Source: Anisus vortex (taxonomy: Eukaryota > Mollusca > Gastropoda > Planorbidae). From it: 64,000 bases of DNA. Below, in pieces: positions 23,640 to 37,000 of the stretch. The stretch's first letter is position 1, and each line of letters starts with the position of its first letter. The notes under the pieces were generated by a model. That model was not told where the DNA came from and did not search any database. It saw nothing but the letters and a program-made list of their open reading frames with translations. Where the stretch lies: NCBI GenBank assembly GCA_949126835.1, contig OX421497.1:12371132-12435131 (forward strand). Reading direction: 5' to 3'. Position numbers and translations under genes: made by a program.

Positions 23640-24200
23640 TAGCCTGAATATAACCGCTCCTTATTGGGCGTTGCGTGCGTAGCGCAATTATAAGGTGTAA
23701 AGGCGTCATTTTTTTGTAGGCCTATTGAACGCAAATTACATAAGGAAAGAATCGTAAATGTGTAAAAACCTATATAGGCCTCTAATAAAGGTATGCTTGT
23801 ACACTAGTAGCTTAAGATGCGTTTTATTTAGGCCTAGACCTATAGCCTACTAAGGCCGTGTTTAGTATTCCGAGAAAACCGCGCGTGCCATGTCCTAGCA
23901 TTTGAAATCATTACAAACAATTTTAATGGTAATTAGTAATTTGGGCACTTGTATAGCGTCATCAATACCAGCGCTGTGCAGTCTATGTGACGTTCAGTCT
24001 AATGACGCATTTCAAATTAGTTCAAAAGCCTTTTTTTTTAGTGTGTCGACCCGCTAAAGTAGGACAATAGGGATAGGAACTTGAGTAGGGATGGGGACTT
24101 AAGAGGAAGAAACAGATACATGTACTTTATTTTCTCATAACTAATGTCTGTAGGCCTATTGATCGGTTGTTTAAAATAAATGAAGCCCTGCCTTTTTCCA
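23640..24200. repeat. Internal segment of MITE family B
   Basis: Reverse complement of sequence inside the element at 38277-39474: shared blocks include AAACAACCGATCAATAGGCC, GGGTCGACACAC and GTACAAGC near CTTAAGCTACTAGTG. The terminal GTATATACGGTA repeats are not found here, so this is a deleted copy. It is followed by a short GACTCCGACTCC-type repeat (about 24215-24310). Confidence 0.6.
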
Positions 24201-24624
24201 GTCTAAATTTAGTAGGAGTCAGAGTCGGTACATTTTTTGCCGACTCCGACTCCAGGTACCCAAAATTTCCCCCGACTCCGACTCCTCGACTCCGACTACA
24301 CAGTCCTGATTCTATTATTGACTTCAAGAGAGTAATATAAATCTCAGTCACTTTCCGATAGCATCAGTAACTGATCATATAATAAAAGGTTCTAGGAATA
24401 AAGCAGCATACGGTACTAAAATTAACATATTTGGAATTTTCCGTAAATGTAAAAGTTGTATAAAAATATTTGATTTTTTAAAACATAGACTATAGTATAT
24501 TATAGTCTATGGTTAAAATCACAAAACACGTTAATTTTTGTATTAGGCCAATAAAAAAGTGTCTTCAATTTTAGTTAACATTTGACGTATTTAACTTATA
24601 TATTAATTACAGACGCTCCTTGTC

Positions 24625-25345
24625 TCTCATTTGCTACTAACCTACTTTCCAAAGACACCCGGGAAAGTACTAGCCAAAGGGAAGGAACTCCGTATTAATT
24701 TTAGTAAATTTTTTTTAAATATTTTTTTTTAATAATTAAATATTCCCCAAAGTGAATAAAAATTACATCATAAAATAGATAAATATCTTAGCTTTCTGGA
24801 AATGTATACTTTTATACATAAAAAATGCCGAATTATCGGTAGAATTATTCGCTGAGTGTTGAGACCCTATGATTTGCCTAAATATTTTCTCTAGGCCTAG
24901 CGTCAAAGTCCCATAAAGTATAATAAATCCCAAAAATCGAGTTGAAATGGAAATTTATCTAAGTCTATATCTGCAGCATCCTTATTATCAGAACTATTGT
25001 TAAATGTTATATTCGGATGTATAGAGCTATCGATTAATAAAGTAAAAAATTAAAGACGAAGGCTATAAAAAAAGTTTTACAAGACGAAAGGCAAGTGAAA
25101 AATACCGATTTTTTGACGCGCATAGCAAAAAAACGAAATTAGATAAAAACATCCGGTTTTTATTAACGAAACAGACTATATTCCTACTTTTTAAAAGCCG
25201 TTTTTGCAGTAAAATAAAACCCCAGAACGCATGTCGAAAAAAAATCTAGAAACGACAAGGTTAGTCACACACGTGGCGGCCGCGTTTGGACGCATTAGTA
25301 CGGAGGGGGGTATGTCGCATTCAGTCGCGGTAGTAGCAAATGAGA
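24625..25345. mobile_element. TIR element inserted in a LINE remnant
   Basis: TCTCATTTGCTACTA at 24625 and its complement ending at 25345 form 15-bp inverted repeats. The sequence just outside reads across from ACAGACGCTCCTTG to TAAAGAAGTTTATTGTGTCC, matching the LINE at 4070-4400, so the insertion interrupts that LINE. A target duplication is not clear. No ORF. It includes a short perfect inverted region outside coding context. Confidence 0.6.
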
Positions 25346-25475
25346 TAAAGAAGTTTATTGTGTCCTACGCTCATCCATGAGTTTAGTCTTGCATTTTGAT
25401 TAGTGTTTTAAATGATGTTGCTATTGGTTTTCCTGGTTTGTTCAGGCAACCCTTTCCATGCTTGGCTATGCCAGA
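25346..25475 (-). pseudogene. LINE C-terminal remnant
   Basis: Matches the LINE at 4375-4500 (GTCCTACGCTCATCC, then GGTTTGTTCAGGCAACC), diverged and with the open frame broken. The matching upstream flank lies at 24590-24624, across the TIR element. Confidence 0.65.
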
Positions 25476-26204
25476 TAATTCAGAATTGACTGTTAGAATT
25501 TTAACATGAATTTAGAAGTCGTTAAAAGAAATTAGAAAAACAATTTTAAATTATAATTTACCGGTACCGTCATTATTTTTATGCCAATTGTTTTTGTGGT
25601 TGTTGACAATTTTTTTTATCCTAGAAACGGATCTGTGGAATCGAATTTTATGGCCTTTACAGAATTGGGGTTACGGATAAGTGATCAAATCGAGGGTTAA
25701 GCATACTGGCATATCTGATGCTCGGGTCTGGAATCCTTAAGTGAAAGTAATTTTTCTGTAATCTAACAATCTAACAGTTTTGTGTTGTCACCCGCATGGT
25801 TTCTCTGTAAAGCGCCTTTGCTGTTGGCCTTGGTCATGTTACTGAGCTACATACATTGAATTATAAAAACAAAATATAGTAGTAGTCTAGTAGAGCAGTT
25901 TTACTTTCAGGCTGTTGGCACGCTGAATGAATTAGAAATCTTACTTTATTATTATCAAAAAAGCTGCCGACCCCGGCCTTAATGCACAACGATTTGGTGT
26001 TTCTTTTGATATTCACTACAGAAAAAAAAAAGAAATATATAGATCAGTGACACCACGCCTCCCTACGACCCGTCACAAGGAAAGATAACTCTTGTGTTGT
26101 TGTTTTAAACCAAGCATTGAATCCTTACTATAATTGCCTAAAAAAAAAAACGGACAAGCCTTAAGGCTCTATAGTCCTGGGCGTAATGAGGTTCAGGGGT
26201 GTAC

Positions 26205-26580
26205 CTAGGGGGGCACACCAAGGATCTGCCCAGGCGCCAATCACCCGACGGAACGCCATAAGGCATGCCCTGTAACTAAGGGTTCGGTTTCCGGAGCCAC
26301 CATGCACTAATTTCTCCCACTGCAGCATTTTCCTCGGATCATTATCGTGGTGGCTCGCCCATATACCAGCAATGTCACCCGATAGCACAAATCACGTACA
26401 ATAGGTATGGGCATCCAGGCAACAGGGCGGGGTTGAAGCAGGAACTCTGCGCTCATTGTTTCCTCCCCCACCGAGCCTCAGGGGGCCTCTCGTCGGATAC
26501 AATGAGTCTCGGATGCGCAGCAGGAGGTGTCCCCCATGAGTTAGCCTACCGCTGTCCTCTTGATGCATGCCTACTGGTAG
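26205..26580. repeat. GC-richer dispersed repeat, copy 2
   Basis: Homologous to 318-700 in the same orientation, with many substitutions. The frames on either strand differ from copy 1, so coding status is not supported. Family unknown. Confidence 0.5.
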
Positions 26581-26649
26581 ATTCCACACTTCGACACTTT
26601 GAGGCCCATGTTTACAGAAGTGACTCTCTGTCGCCCGATAGCACATGTT

Positions 26650-28035
26650 TCAAACTAAAGGTACAGAAGTGAGCAATGAATCCAGACTACTCTGTCACTT
26701 AACGAGCCACAAATAAAATACAATAATAAAAAAATACGAGCCGTATATTTGTATACATATAATATTTTATCTTATTTTTAATAAAAAGAAAATTACAGTT
26801 GTATGGTATGGACAAAAAATGGCATAATAAAAATAATACAATAACATGTGCAGATTTTAAAATAAGAATCACAACCAATACATATCTAATATGTTTCTTC
26901 CTTAAGCTTTGCACACCAAACATTCAATTAGGCAGAAGCTTTTTAGAGCCTATATCTGTTTCAATACACAAAACCACAATATCTTTTGATTCACAGCCAT
27001 TATATATAAATAGCATAATGTTTGTAGCAAAATAAATAGATCCTGTGGCGCCACATTAAAAAAAAAATATAAAATAGCCAGTTGTTTTTTCCAAAAGTAA
27101 TCAGCTTTTGTGTCTTTCACATGAAAAAAATGGAACATTGGTATTAAATATTCTTAAGAAACAAAAAAAATTATGGTTGAAAGTTTTTTTATGAATTCAT
27201 TCTCTACATTGTGTTGACTCATGGACAGCAAGGGGGAAAATTTTCAAGGGATGATCACTCTCTTTTCTTGTATTTGCAGACGACATTAAAAAATATGTCT
27301 CTAATGGAAATTTATTAAGTTCACTAATTTTTCCATGAAAACTTTTTGAGCTAGAGTTTAAGGAATAAATGTGGCCATTGATTTTTTTTTTTTACAATAC
27401 AACATTCAATTTTGATTTTCCTTACCCTGCTTGATTCCAATGCATTAATTTACTAGACTTGAAGCTGATTCCAATTCTAGTAGTCCACTGTCGTAAGGTG
27501 CTAAATCAACAGAAACTGATTTTACCCAATTTACAATCTTTTGCAAGGCGCTTTATTTTTTCTATCACATATTTTAGAGATCTTAGAACTTTAACAAAGT
27601 TAAACTAAAGATCAGGTAATAAACAAATATTCCTGTAGGTTGTAGACAGTGGGGCTAATTCATAATGGTCAACTAAGCACCTTTTCAAAGTAGACTAATT
27701 ATATATTGTATATATTTCATATAAATGCCCAAAATGTAAGCAAAGCATGTAGATCATAATATTACCTTTAAAACAACACATTTGCTTTGGACACCAATTT
27801 AAAATATAACAACAGAAATATTTAGCACATAAAAACATATTTAGCACATAAAAACATATTTAGCACATAAAAACATATTTAGCAGTACAATACTAGGGAA
27901 CTCTAGAAGTGTAAAAGAAAAATAACAAAAACTTCTCTACACTCTTATACAAATTTAAATGTTTTCACTAAGGGGTATAACTCTAGTAAACTTATGCAAC
28001 ACAAGGTACCGGTATAAGAATTGCCTTCCATCAAA
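26650..28035. other. AT-rich intergenic sequence
   Basis: No gene recognised. It contains a small tandem repeat of a 19-bp AT-rich unit (TATTTAGCACATAAAAACA type, about 27830-27885). The short open frames are random. Confidence 0.5.
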
Positions 28036-28481
28036 GACTATAATAAGATGGACCACTTGTTTAAATATTTCTGCTATTTGATGACTAGAATGACTTCTTT
28101 TCTGAATTCCCAATTCCAGTTTGCATTGTATACATTCGGTTTAATTAATTGCTCAGATTTAATTTTATTTGTGTTAGTCTTCGCATGCCAAGCCTCCGAT
28201 TCGCACTCAACTCTTCCGGGTGTAAATATATTAAAAAATGCATATAACATGCTGAAAATCCAAGAATTGCACAATCGCTACCAGAGATTAGTGTTTTTAA
28301 TACACATTGCTAGGTTTCAAAAGTGTAGGGTCCAATAATATAGACAGTACCTTGCTATACAGTTTACAATATTCTTCACTTTTATTTCTGCCAGAAAACT
28401 TGAGTGCAAACTGAGGCGGTGCATGGGCAAACTAACTATTCAGCTCTATAAATAGAGCAAGCGGTGCATCTTATTATAGTC
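28036..28481. mobile_element. MITE family A, longer copy 3
   Basis: 446 bp, with the same inverted ends (GACTATAATAAGATGG and complement) and the same AAA/TTT flanks as copy 1, but with a different interior. It could be a separate subfamily or closer to the source element. No transposase motif seen. Confidence 0.7.
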
Positions 28482-29599
28482 TTTGCTTCCCTTAACTTCA
28501 TTTTTATAAATCTATTTTTCTTCAAGATTAATCATTTGGAAAGTGAAAATATTGTTTTTAAAATATAAACGAACGTCAAAAAAATAATTAAGTTACTTGT
28601 TGACCTACTTGTTGACCTACTTGTTGACCTATTTTAATACATTCAAAAGTAAAAAACATTCATGAAATGATACTTTTGTTTACAAAGACATTCACAATTG
28701 TTCTTAGAGCAATGTAACAATCAATGTTCATGCATTAAGATGAGTGGAATAATCATCAACAAAGGCTGCCATTGGTATTAACAATTAAGCAATGAAATAC
28801 ATGTGTATAATATATTGGTTTGTATCAATATAAAGATGTATATATCAATTTCTCTTATACATTTCTTGGAAAATATATATAAATATATATATATACGGTA
28901 TAATATATACTATTTGCATTTCTTAAGTAATTAAGTTATTACAAAATATTTGTATAAGTTTTAACTATAATTTGATAATAAAATGAAACGACTCATTTAC
29001 CAATGGAGAGGTCGAGATGACAGCTGACCGAAATCCCATTATATGTGAATGTGATCTTTGAAACAAGATAAGATTAGGTCAAGAAAACATAGCTTACCAG
29101 GCAATATTTTTAAAACCCCAGCAGAAGCCGAAAAAGAGGCCAACCAAATACCACCTGGATGCTAGCATTAGATAAAGAAATGAAAGAAGCTGTTATAAAA
29201 GTGGCAGGAGATGATACTCAACAAGACCACAAGAAGTGGCTAAACATTTGTAGAGGCCCTGTGTCCAACCAGGGATTCACACAGGAAAATATAGAGTGAT
29301 TGATGATGTTGGTAAACAAGGGAAGATTATAAGATCTACAGATTAAAGATAGTCATGTAAAAGTATGATAACTTTATTACAAATGTATTTCTCAAAAAAA
29401 TCAAGACCAGATGGCTGTAGTTGGCCTGGCAAAACTATTCTTTGATGAATTCAAGACAAAATGTGCATCTTTCTCCACCTCTGATTGAAGTAGCTTTAGC
29501 AGCTAGCTAAATGTCTATGATGTCATCTCTATAATGTGATCTCTATAATGTCATCTCTACAATGTAAAGACATGGATATACACAACAATAATAATAAAA
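28482..29599. other. Intergenic, nothing firm
   Basis: AT-rich, with a 12-bp triplet repeat (TTGTTGACCTAC, about 28600-28632) and AT dinucleotide runs. 29100-29350 has a coding-like base composition but only short broken frames. Confidence 0.4.
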
Positions 29600-32040
29600 A
29601 GATACTCAGAAAGCAAGGTACGAATAATGCGAAGGAACTCGTATCACACCAAAGAAAAGAGACGTCAACGCATAAACACCTATTGCATGAAGGACCCAGT
29701 AAAAACACAGCTTTACATTGGCAAAATACAAGAAGCCCTCCCAAAATCAACCCAAAATGTCACTATTGACTCCAAATGGTCGGATCTCCGCGATTCGATA
29801 TACGACTCAGCAATACATGCCTTTGGCAAAAAAAAACGCGAAAACACGGACTGGTTCGACGCCAACTGGGATGAAATGAAACCTGTCACCGAAGCTAAAA
29901 GGAAAGCTCTCCTGGCATACAAGGAGAAGCCTACTCCCGACACACTGCACGCCCTCAAAACAGCTAAGATGCATGCTCAGAGGGTTGCCCGTCAATGTGC
30001 CAATACCTACTGGCTTAACCTCTGCTCAAGCATACAATCAGCTGCTGATATGGGAAACGCCAAAGCCATGTACGAAAACATTAAAAAAGCAATCGGCCCT
30101 ACGACGTCAAAGGTTGCACCCCTAAAATCCAAAACTGGAGAAATCATCAAGGACGAAGCGGAACAGCTCAAACGCTGGATTGAACATTACCTGGAACTGT
30201 ATGCAACAGTTAACACAGTCTCCAGCACCGCCCTAGATGACATCCCCGACATGCCGCTCATGGAAGAACTAGATGCCATTCCCACACAGGAAGAGCTAAG
30301 CAAAGCCATCGACCGCCTAGCCTGTGGAAAAGCCCCTGGGAGCGATGGAATACCTCCAGAAGCTCTGAAGAACGGTAAGACAGTGCTGCTCCAGCCCTTA
30401 CACGAGCTGCTAGTCCTCTGCTGGGAACAGGGATACATCCCCCAGGACATGAAGGACGCAAACATAGTGAGGCTATATAAGAATAAGGGCGATAGAAGCG
30501 ACTGCAATAACTACCGCGGTATCTCGCTTCTGAGCATCGTAGGAAAGGCTTTTGCCCGCGTCACTCTTACTCGCTTGCAGAGTTTAGCCTCCCGAGTTTA
30601 TCCAGAGTCACAATGTGGTTTTCGGGCGGGTCGGTCTACCATAGACATGGTGTTCTCCATACGGCAGATGCAGGAAAAATGTAGAGAGCAGCAGATGCCA
30701 CTATACATCGCCTTCATAGACCTGACAAAAGCCTTTGATTTAGTTAGTCGCAGTGGGCTGTTCCAAATTCTGGAAAAAATTGGCTGTCCCCCACACTAAC
30801 TCGCCATCATCAGACAGTTCCATGATAACATGCAGGGCACAGTGCACTTCAACGGAGCCACCTCTGAAGCCTTCCCAGTCAGTAGCGGTGTAAAGCAAGG
30901 CTGTGTACTCGCACCAACACTGTTCGCAATATTCTTCTCTATACTGCTCCGATACGCCTTCAAGGATAGTAGTGATGGAATCTGGTTACACACCAGAGCA
31001 GATGGAGGACTTTTCAACACTGCCCGTCTCCGAGCCAAAACCAAAACGAAAGAGGTCCTAATTCGCGAGCTACTTTTTGCTGACGATGCGGCCCTGATAT
31101 CACACACAGAAACAGGCCTACAACAGCTTGTGTCAAGCTTCGCCAACGCCTGCAAAGAATTCGGCCTGCAGGTGAGCATAAAGAAGACAAATATCATGGC
31201 CCAAGACACATGCTCCGTTCCTATCATTACTATAGAAAACGAAAACCTGGAAGTTGTGGACTGTTTCACCTACTTGGGGTCCAAGATTTCCAGCTCATTG
31301 TCCATAGAGGATGAACTAAATAGCAGAATCGGCAAGGCAGCTGCCACAATGGCTATACTTGGTAAACGGGTTTGGGAAAACACCAGGCTGACAGAAAGGA
31401 CCAAACTATGTGTCTACCAGGCCTGCGTCATCAGCACGCTGCTTTATGGTAGCGAATCATGGACAACCTATGCGTCCCATGAGCGCAAGCTAAATAGCTT
31501 CCACCTGAGGTGTCTGCGTCGCGTCCTTGGCATTAAATGGCAGGACAAAGTCCCTAACAGTGAGGTATTGACGCGCGCCAGCGCCCAAAGCATGTTCGCA
31601 GTCCTCAGTGAAAGGCGCCTAAGATGGCTAGGACATGTAAGAAGAATGAGTCCAGGCAGAATCCCAAAGGACCTCCTATATGGAGAATTGGCATCTGGGA
31701 AGAGAAAGACAGGTCGCCCACGCCTCCGCTATAAAGATGTCTGTATGAGAGACATGAGAGCAGCCAGAATAAGTACAAGTGACTGGGAGGAGAAGGCAGA
31801 GGATCGGTCCACCTGGCGCACTGCTGTCAGGAAAGGGGTTAAAACGGCAGAGGAAAATAGAATGGAGGAGAGCATAAATAAAAGGGCTAAAAGAAAAGCG
31901 GAAAAAATAGGACCCACAGAACACGTGTGCAAAGGCTGTAAAAAAGACTGTCATTCAAGGATAGGCCTGCTCAGCCACACGAGGAAGTGCAACCTCGAAT
32001 CACGGTGATGCACCATCGTCTCGCGAGACGGAAGGATGCC
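29600..32040 (+). pseudogene. 5'-truncated LINE, RTE-like RT, open except for one stop
   Basis: Two open segments in the same frame, 29627-30799 and 30830-32008, are separated only by a TAA at 30797-30799. The first carries RT lead-in motifs (GKAPGSDGIPPEAL, NNYRGISLLS, CGFRAGRSTIDMVF) and catalytic motif A (AFIDLTKAFD). The second carries GVKQGCVLAPTLF, the FADD catalytic box (LLFADDAALI), the YLGSKISSS thumb motif and a cysteine/histidine finger near the C-terminus (CKGCKKDC...HTRKC). The upstream endonuclease is missing, as expected for 5' truncation. The 3' tail is short and contains CGTCTCGCGAGACGGAAGG. Domain style suggests the RTE group; this is not certain. Codons are more G+C-rich than the surroundings, consistent with recent arrival. 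Confidence 0.88.
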
Positions 32041-34005
32041 ATTGACTCAGAAAGACACAAGCGATATAATAGCTTTCCTAGTTTCATAACCATGAACTTC
32101 ACTTTATGCATTCTCTCTTCCAGGGTGGCCTAAGCGGCATGGAATGGGTTGTCTGAACTAGTCAAGACAACCAACAACTTGACATCATTTAAAAACATGT
32201 ATCAATATGCAAGACTAGACTCAAACTACTGATAAGTATCAGGATGAAATAATCATCTAACATGTAGAAGGCGAGTCAGTAAAATATACGTAAGATAACA
32301 TAAGAAATATCTTATATATTTGTATATAAATGATAAAGTAAGATAAAGTACACTGCTCGTGATTGGTCCCAGCATCATAGGTGAAAGGTAAAAGAGAAAA
32401 AAGAAACAGCCTGTAAATTGTAGCACTACTGCATTACAATAACTTTGAGTAATATGCAAGCACTGATGTTTTACAACAACTTCGCCAGATATCTCACATA
32501 CCCACACAAAGAAAAAAAGCTACATTGATTTAATTTGATTTGTACTTCAAATAAATAAACAACACATTTGAAAACAACACAAAGCATTTGAAAACAACAC
32601 AAAGCATGAAAGTTACTTTGAGCTGAGCAGTGATTAGCATTGTTTTTACTATTTTTGTTTTCTGAGTTTCTCAGAGTTTCTGTCTCTTTTAGAAAGAAAC
32701 AAACAACAAAGTTTACATATACAGAGTTACAACAGGGAGATTTAAAAAGGAAGGGCAAAACATGAATGTTGAGAAATTGAAACAAATGTTTGAACTGAAA
32801 CATACAGAAATTAAACTTGTTACCGAAATCATTTTGACATTGATACAGCTTTCTTTGCACGCTTCATATCTATGGGGAATGTGTGGTCTATTGGCAAAGG
32901 TCTTAGTTTGCTAACCCAATGATCTTGGGTTAAAATCTTGGTTAAAAATGCCACCACTATTCATTTTTTGTTTTGGGTTTTTCCTGAGGCTGGGCCAGCT
33001 CCCTGTGTGCCTATTTGTATGTCATGGCCACAAGAATATGATAAAGTTAATGGCACTCTGGACCTAATACAATGTATCTGATAGGAGTTTTCTTCAATAG
33101 CTCTTAAGATTTTTGGGATGTAAGATTATTACTTAATGGGTCAATCAAAAAAAGAAAAGTTAACTTCTGAGTGCTGTAATCAAATACTAAGGAGGGTTTG
33201 GTTAAGCAGAAAGCTAATACTAAAACTAAATGGCCGGCTTTAAAAAGATACCTTCTGTAATTGCTAACCTAGTGAAGAGGGTACAAATATAACCAATGCA
33301 GATTTCTTGAACTCATACATAACTCTTAATTTTTACTTTCTCAAGCAAAATTTTTAGTCATATAAAAATGTGAAGTTTTATACCATTAACCCTTTCAGCG
33401 GAATAGCTTCTTTCAATGCACAGGAGAAGAAAATAACAGTTATAGGCCTTGAGAGAAAATGTATTACAATGTAAGACTCATTTTAGCTCATTCCCTTCCA
33501 AGTTATTTCACTCATTCTGATGAACTCATTTCCGACCTCAAATATAATAGGCTTCTTTTTAACCTAATATATTTTATATTTGAAAGTAAATAGTAATGTA
33601 TTATCTTTACGAGCATTTGTTAATTTAACTGCTGTTTATTTATTTTTTTTATATTTGAAATGAGTCTCAATGTGGCCGTATGAAAGTTATGCACTATAAG
33701 CGGACGGTGGTCTGAAAACCGGATTGCATGAGCCGCGGCATGTATTGTGTGGATTGGGGTAGGAACCGAGTCACATTAGTGTTATTAAATCTCCTCAAAA
33801 TAGAACATAAATTTTGTATAAAAAAAATTTTCGCAGAGGAAATAAATTACTTCATTTTGGCTTCTTATGGATTTAACATAATCATTTGTTTACAGTTTAT
33901 TGTGTTGGTTAGTTGTTTGGCACAGGGCGGAATCATTATTGGCATTCTGTTATTGACATTGCTATAATGTTTCAAAGTTATACAGTTGTGAAGTTAAGGT
34001 CGAGG
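32041..34005. other. Region downstream of the ankyrin gene
   Basis: AT-rich. It may include the 3' UTR of the minus-strand ankyrin gene (candidate poly(A) signal complement TTTATT near 33636-33645). 32885-33060 resembles a degraded tRNA-derived SINE (GGCCACAAG-type body). No further genes seen. Confidence 0.4.
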
Positions 34006-37000
34006 TCACCAGTATTCCAAGTCTGAATCGCCCTCCACCTCATCCTCCGTTGACGAGTCGTAGCTGCCGCTGTCATCCCCACTGTCACTGCCACTGTCCC
34101 CCTCCTCACTCTCCCCCTCCTCATTGTCGGCCGGGTCAAAGATGCTCCTCACCAGGCCCGCGGAGGAGGAGGGCCGCTGCGGCTGGAGCTGGCAGAACTT
34201 GAGGAGCATGCGCAGGTAGAGGAGCTGGGCCTCCAGGTGGACGAGCAGGGAGCCGGGGAGCTGAACCAGCCCCAGGAGCCTCCGCAGGACGGTGGAGTTC
34301 AGCACCAGGGTGACGTACTCCTCAAACTTGCTGGGGCTGGAGAGGAGCTCGCTGGCTGGGAAGTTCTCCTGGATGGAGGGCACGGGCAGTATGGTGTGGA
34401 GGCAAGCTGTGCTCTCAATGAGACAACACTGAAAGTATCCCAGTTTAGAGAACATTTACATACTGCTAATGATTTGTTAAAGCATATCATTCGATTTTAA
34501 CTTTTTTTTTTTCAGATTTTGATATAGGATAAATAGTCAAAGAGCTTTTAATTACCAGTATCTTCATTAAATTTCTTTTTTAAATAGCATATAGAGCTAG
34601 TGAAGCAGATTTAAATAAAAGTACTCTTCTAAATATGTTGATCCAGTGAGCTAATAATGCAGCAAAGTTGTGTCAGCACTAATCCCAGAGGCCTCTACTT
34701 TCCCTAACTAATCTCAGGTACCCATAAGAGCTGGGTCCACTCAAGGACACCCATCAGGACCGGGGGAAAAGAATCATGGATTTAAACCCAGGATATCCGG
34801 AATAGCAATCCGAATACACTGCCGCTAGACCACTAATTTCAGAGGAAAGGAGAATGTGCAGCCATCACAAGACTTATACCTGTCGGAATTAGTCATGACA
34901 CCTTACAAAGCAGCATCGACCAACATTGAGACTTTAGGAAGGACACTCCAAAGCTCTACAACTAAACCACAGAAACACATTTGATGTTTCAACCCCTGAA
35001 ACTTATTTATTACATTTAAATAAAGATTTTCTAAGTTTTATCTATTGCCCTTTTCCTTATTTCAGCAACAAATGAAGAAGCGATAGGTGAATTTTAAACA
35101 AACTGACACCTTACTTGGAAAACCTTGCGGGCTGCCAGCTGTTTGAGAGGTGCAGACTTGTAACCAAACATCAGGTGGATGAGATAGCCAGCAGACGAAC
35201 AAAGATGGCTGAATTCTGGGAAGTCATTCTCAATTAAATCAGACAGTTCTTGTTTGACTTCATTCGTTGTAAAATAACCTAACAAGAAAACCGTAAAAAC
35301 TAAGTTTTTATTATACTCCCTTTATTTGCAAACTAAGTTTACCATCATGTAATTAAATAATTGATTGACTACTGCAAATGAAACGTACAGAAAAAATATC
35401 TGTGTCGCAAATCTAAAAAATATCTCCTTACTCCGTATGAATTGTTCTAAAAATAATCGTAGCGCATACTTTTTTTTTCTAGCTTTGCGCCGAAAAACTA
35501 TAAAAAGTTGCACAGGCATTTTTAACGCGAAATTAAAATATTTCTTATACTTTCCTTTTAAGAAATGAATATTGTCATAAGTGTAGTATTATTAATTCGT
35601 TTTAACTGAAAATTTGATAGGATGTATTGTTAGGTGCCACAAATCTGCTGTCCAAATTTCAGCTTGATCGGACCACGGGAAGTGGTCGAAAAATCGAAGC
35701 CAATTTTTGCACCATGCATTGACGATTGCAGACATTGCAACTTAATATAAAGGGAGTAAAAATAAAATAAAATTTGGTATCCGGTCACTAGTTTACTGCA
35801 AGGTCAGCGAATTTTGCTTTTTTTTTTTTTGTTAAATAATTTACTTATGATTAAACACTTCTGGCACATACAACACACATTGCAACATTGTGTTTAGAAG
35901 AAATAAATTGAGCTGATCCCCCAAGTTTCAATCGTTATTGAGCTTGACAATGCAAAAGCTGATGGCTACAGCAAACAATTGGGCACTGGAAAATGTAATT
36001 TCTCTGGAAAATCTGCCAAAACTGTACATTAATCTTCTTTTTTTTTTAGCTTGTTTATTGAATAGTTAAGCCCATTGAATAAACATACACACTTTGATAT
36101 ATTTTTTTTTAGTTTGTTTGTTGAATAGTTAAGCCCATTGAATAAACATACACACTTTGATATATTTTTTTTTAGTTTGTTTGTTGAATAGTTAAGCCCA
36201 TTGAATAAACATACACACTTTGATTTATTTTTTTTTAGTTTGTTTGTTGAATAGTTAAGCCCATTGAATAAACATACACACTTTGATATATTTTTTTTAC
36301 ATTTTCTCATAAAATGCAAAGTGTCAATTACCTGCGTCCACCAGACAAGCTATTGGTTGAGGAGATTTTGAGGCTTGGTCTGAAAGACTTGTATGGGTCA
36401 GAGACTGCTGCAGTGGAATGGACATCAACGAAGCCAAAAGCTGAGGCAGCTTTCTATAGACAAAAAATACCAAACCTTGGTCAATTTTCCCAAACTTAAA
36501 ACAGTTACCGTATATACTCGCGTATAAGTCACACTTTTTTTTTACTGAAAATTTTGACAAAAAGTAGGGGTGCGACTTATACACCCGACACTGTTTTTGA
36601 AAAGTTCGAAAAACATCACTACTCTGTCATAAAGTTTCCTACATAACCACTATAGTTGATTGGAGTTGTGTAGAATTATTAGGATATGCCTTTATTCGAT
36701 TATGTTTGCCTTATGCAGGATTAAAACAATTTTTTAAGGAAAGTTTCCAAATTAGGGTGCATATTTAGTAACTTTTATGTTCAAAAGGTATTCATTTTTG
36801 AGATATTTAAAAGACAGTGTAACCCGGGAAGTCGGGGTGCGACTTATGTGCGGGTCAATGACAACGTATTAGGAAAAATAAACTTAAAATAGGGGTGCGA
36901 CTTATACACCGGTGCGACTTATATGCGAGTATATACGGTAAATACAAGAATTAAAGATATGTTTTACACTATTATAAACAGGAGTGTCAGTAAACCGCTT

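Larger units (their letters stand above)
17440..25976 (-). mobile_element. Second copy of the hAT family, minus orientation, expanded by a satellite array and nested MITEs
   Basis: Homology by eye to the reverse complement of the hAT at 4691-14586: 17460-17690 and 21945-22380 correspond to its right arm, 22430-22800 to its left arm, and 25895-25976 to the left terminus (ending GCTGCCGACCCCGG, an eroded TIR). The right terminus is missing or too diverged to find. Insertions inside it include the tandem array 17687-21938, the MITE at 23096-23614, a family-B segment at 23640-24200 and the TIR element at 24625-25345. Other fragments in 24200-25890 may not belong to it. Confidence 0.65.

Noticed and set aside
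26392..26672. Short frames on both strands in the GC-rich repeat
   Set aside because: Not maintained in the homologous copy at 318-700.
28021..28338. 105-codon frame
   Set aside because: Overlaps the end and interior of MITE copy 3; no domain features.
36029..36319. Antisense repeat peptide (SKCVCLFNGLNYS type)
   Set aside because: Translation of the 63-bp tandem repeat in an intron.
36314..36499. Plus-strand frame opposite ankyrin exon 7
   Set aside because: The minus-strand exon has matching splice sites and phase; the plus frame has neither.
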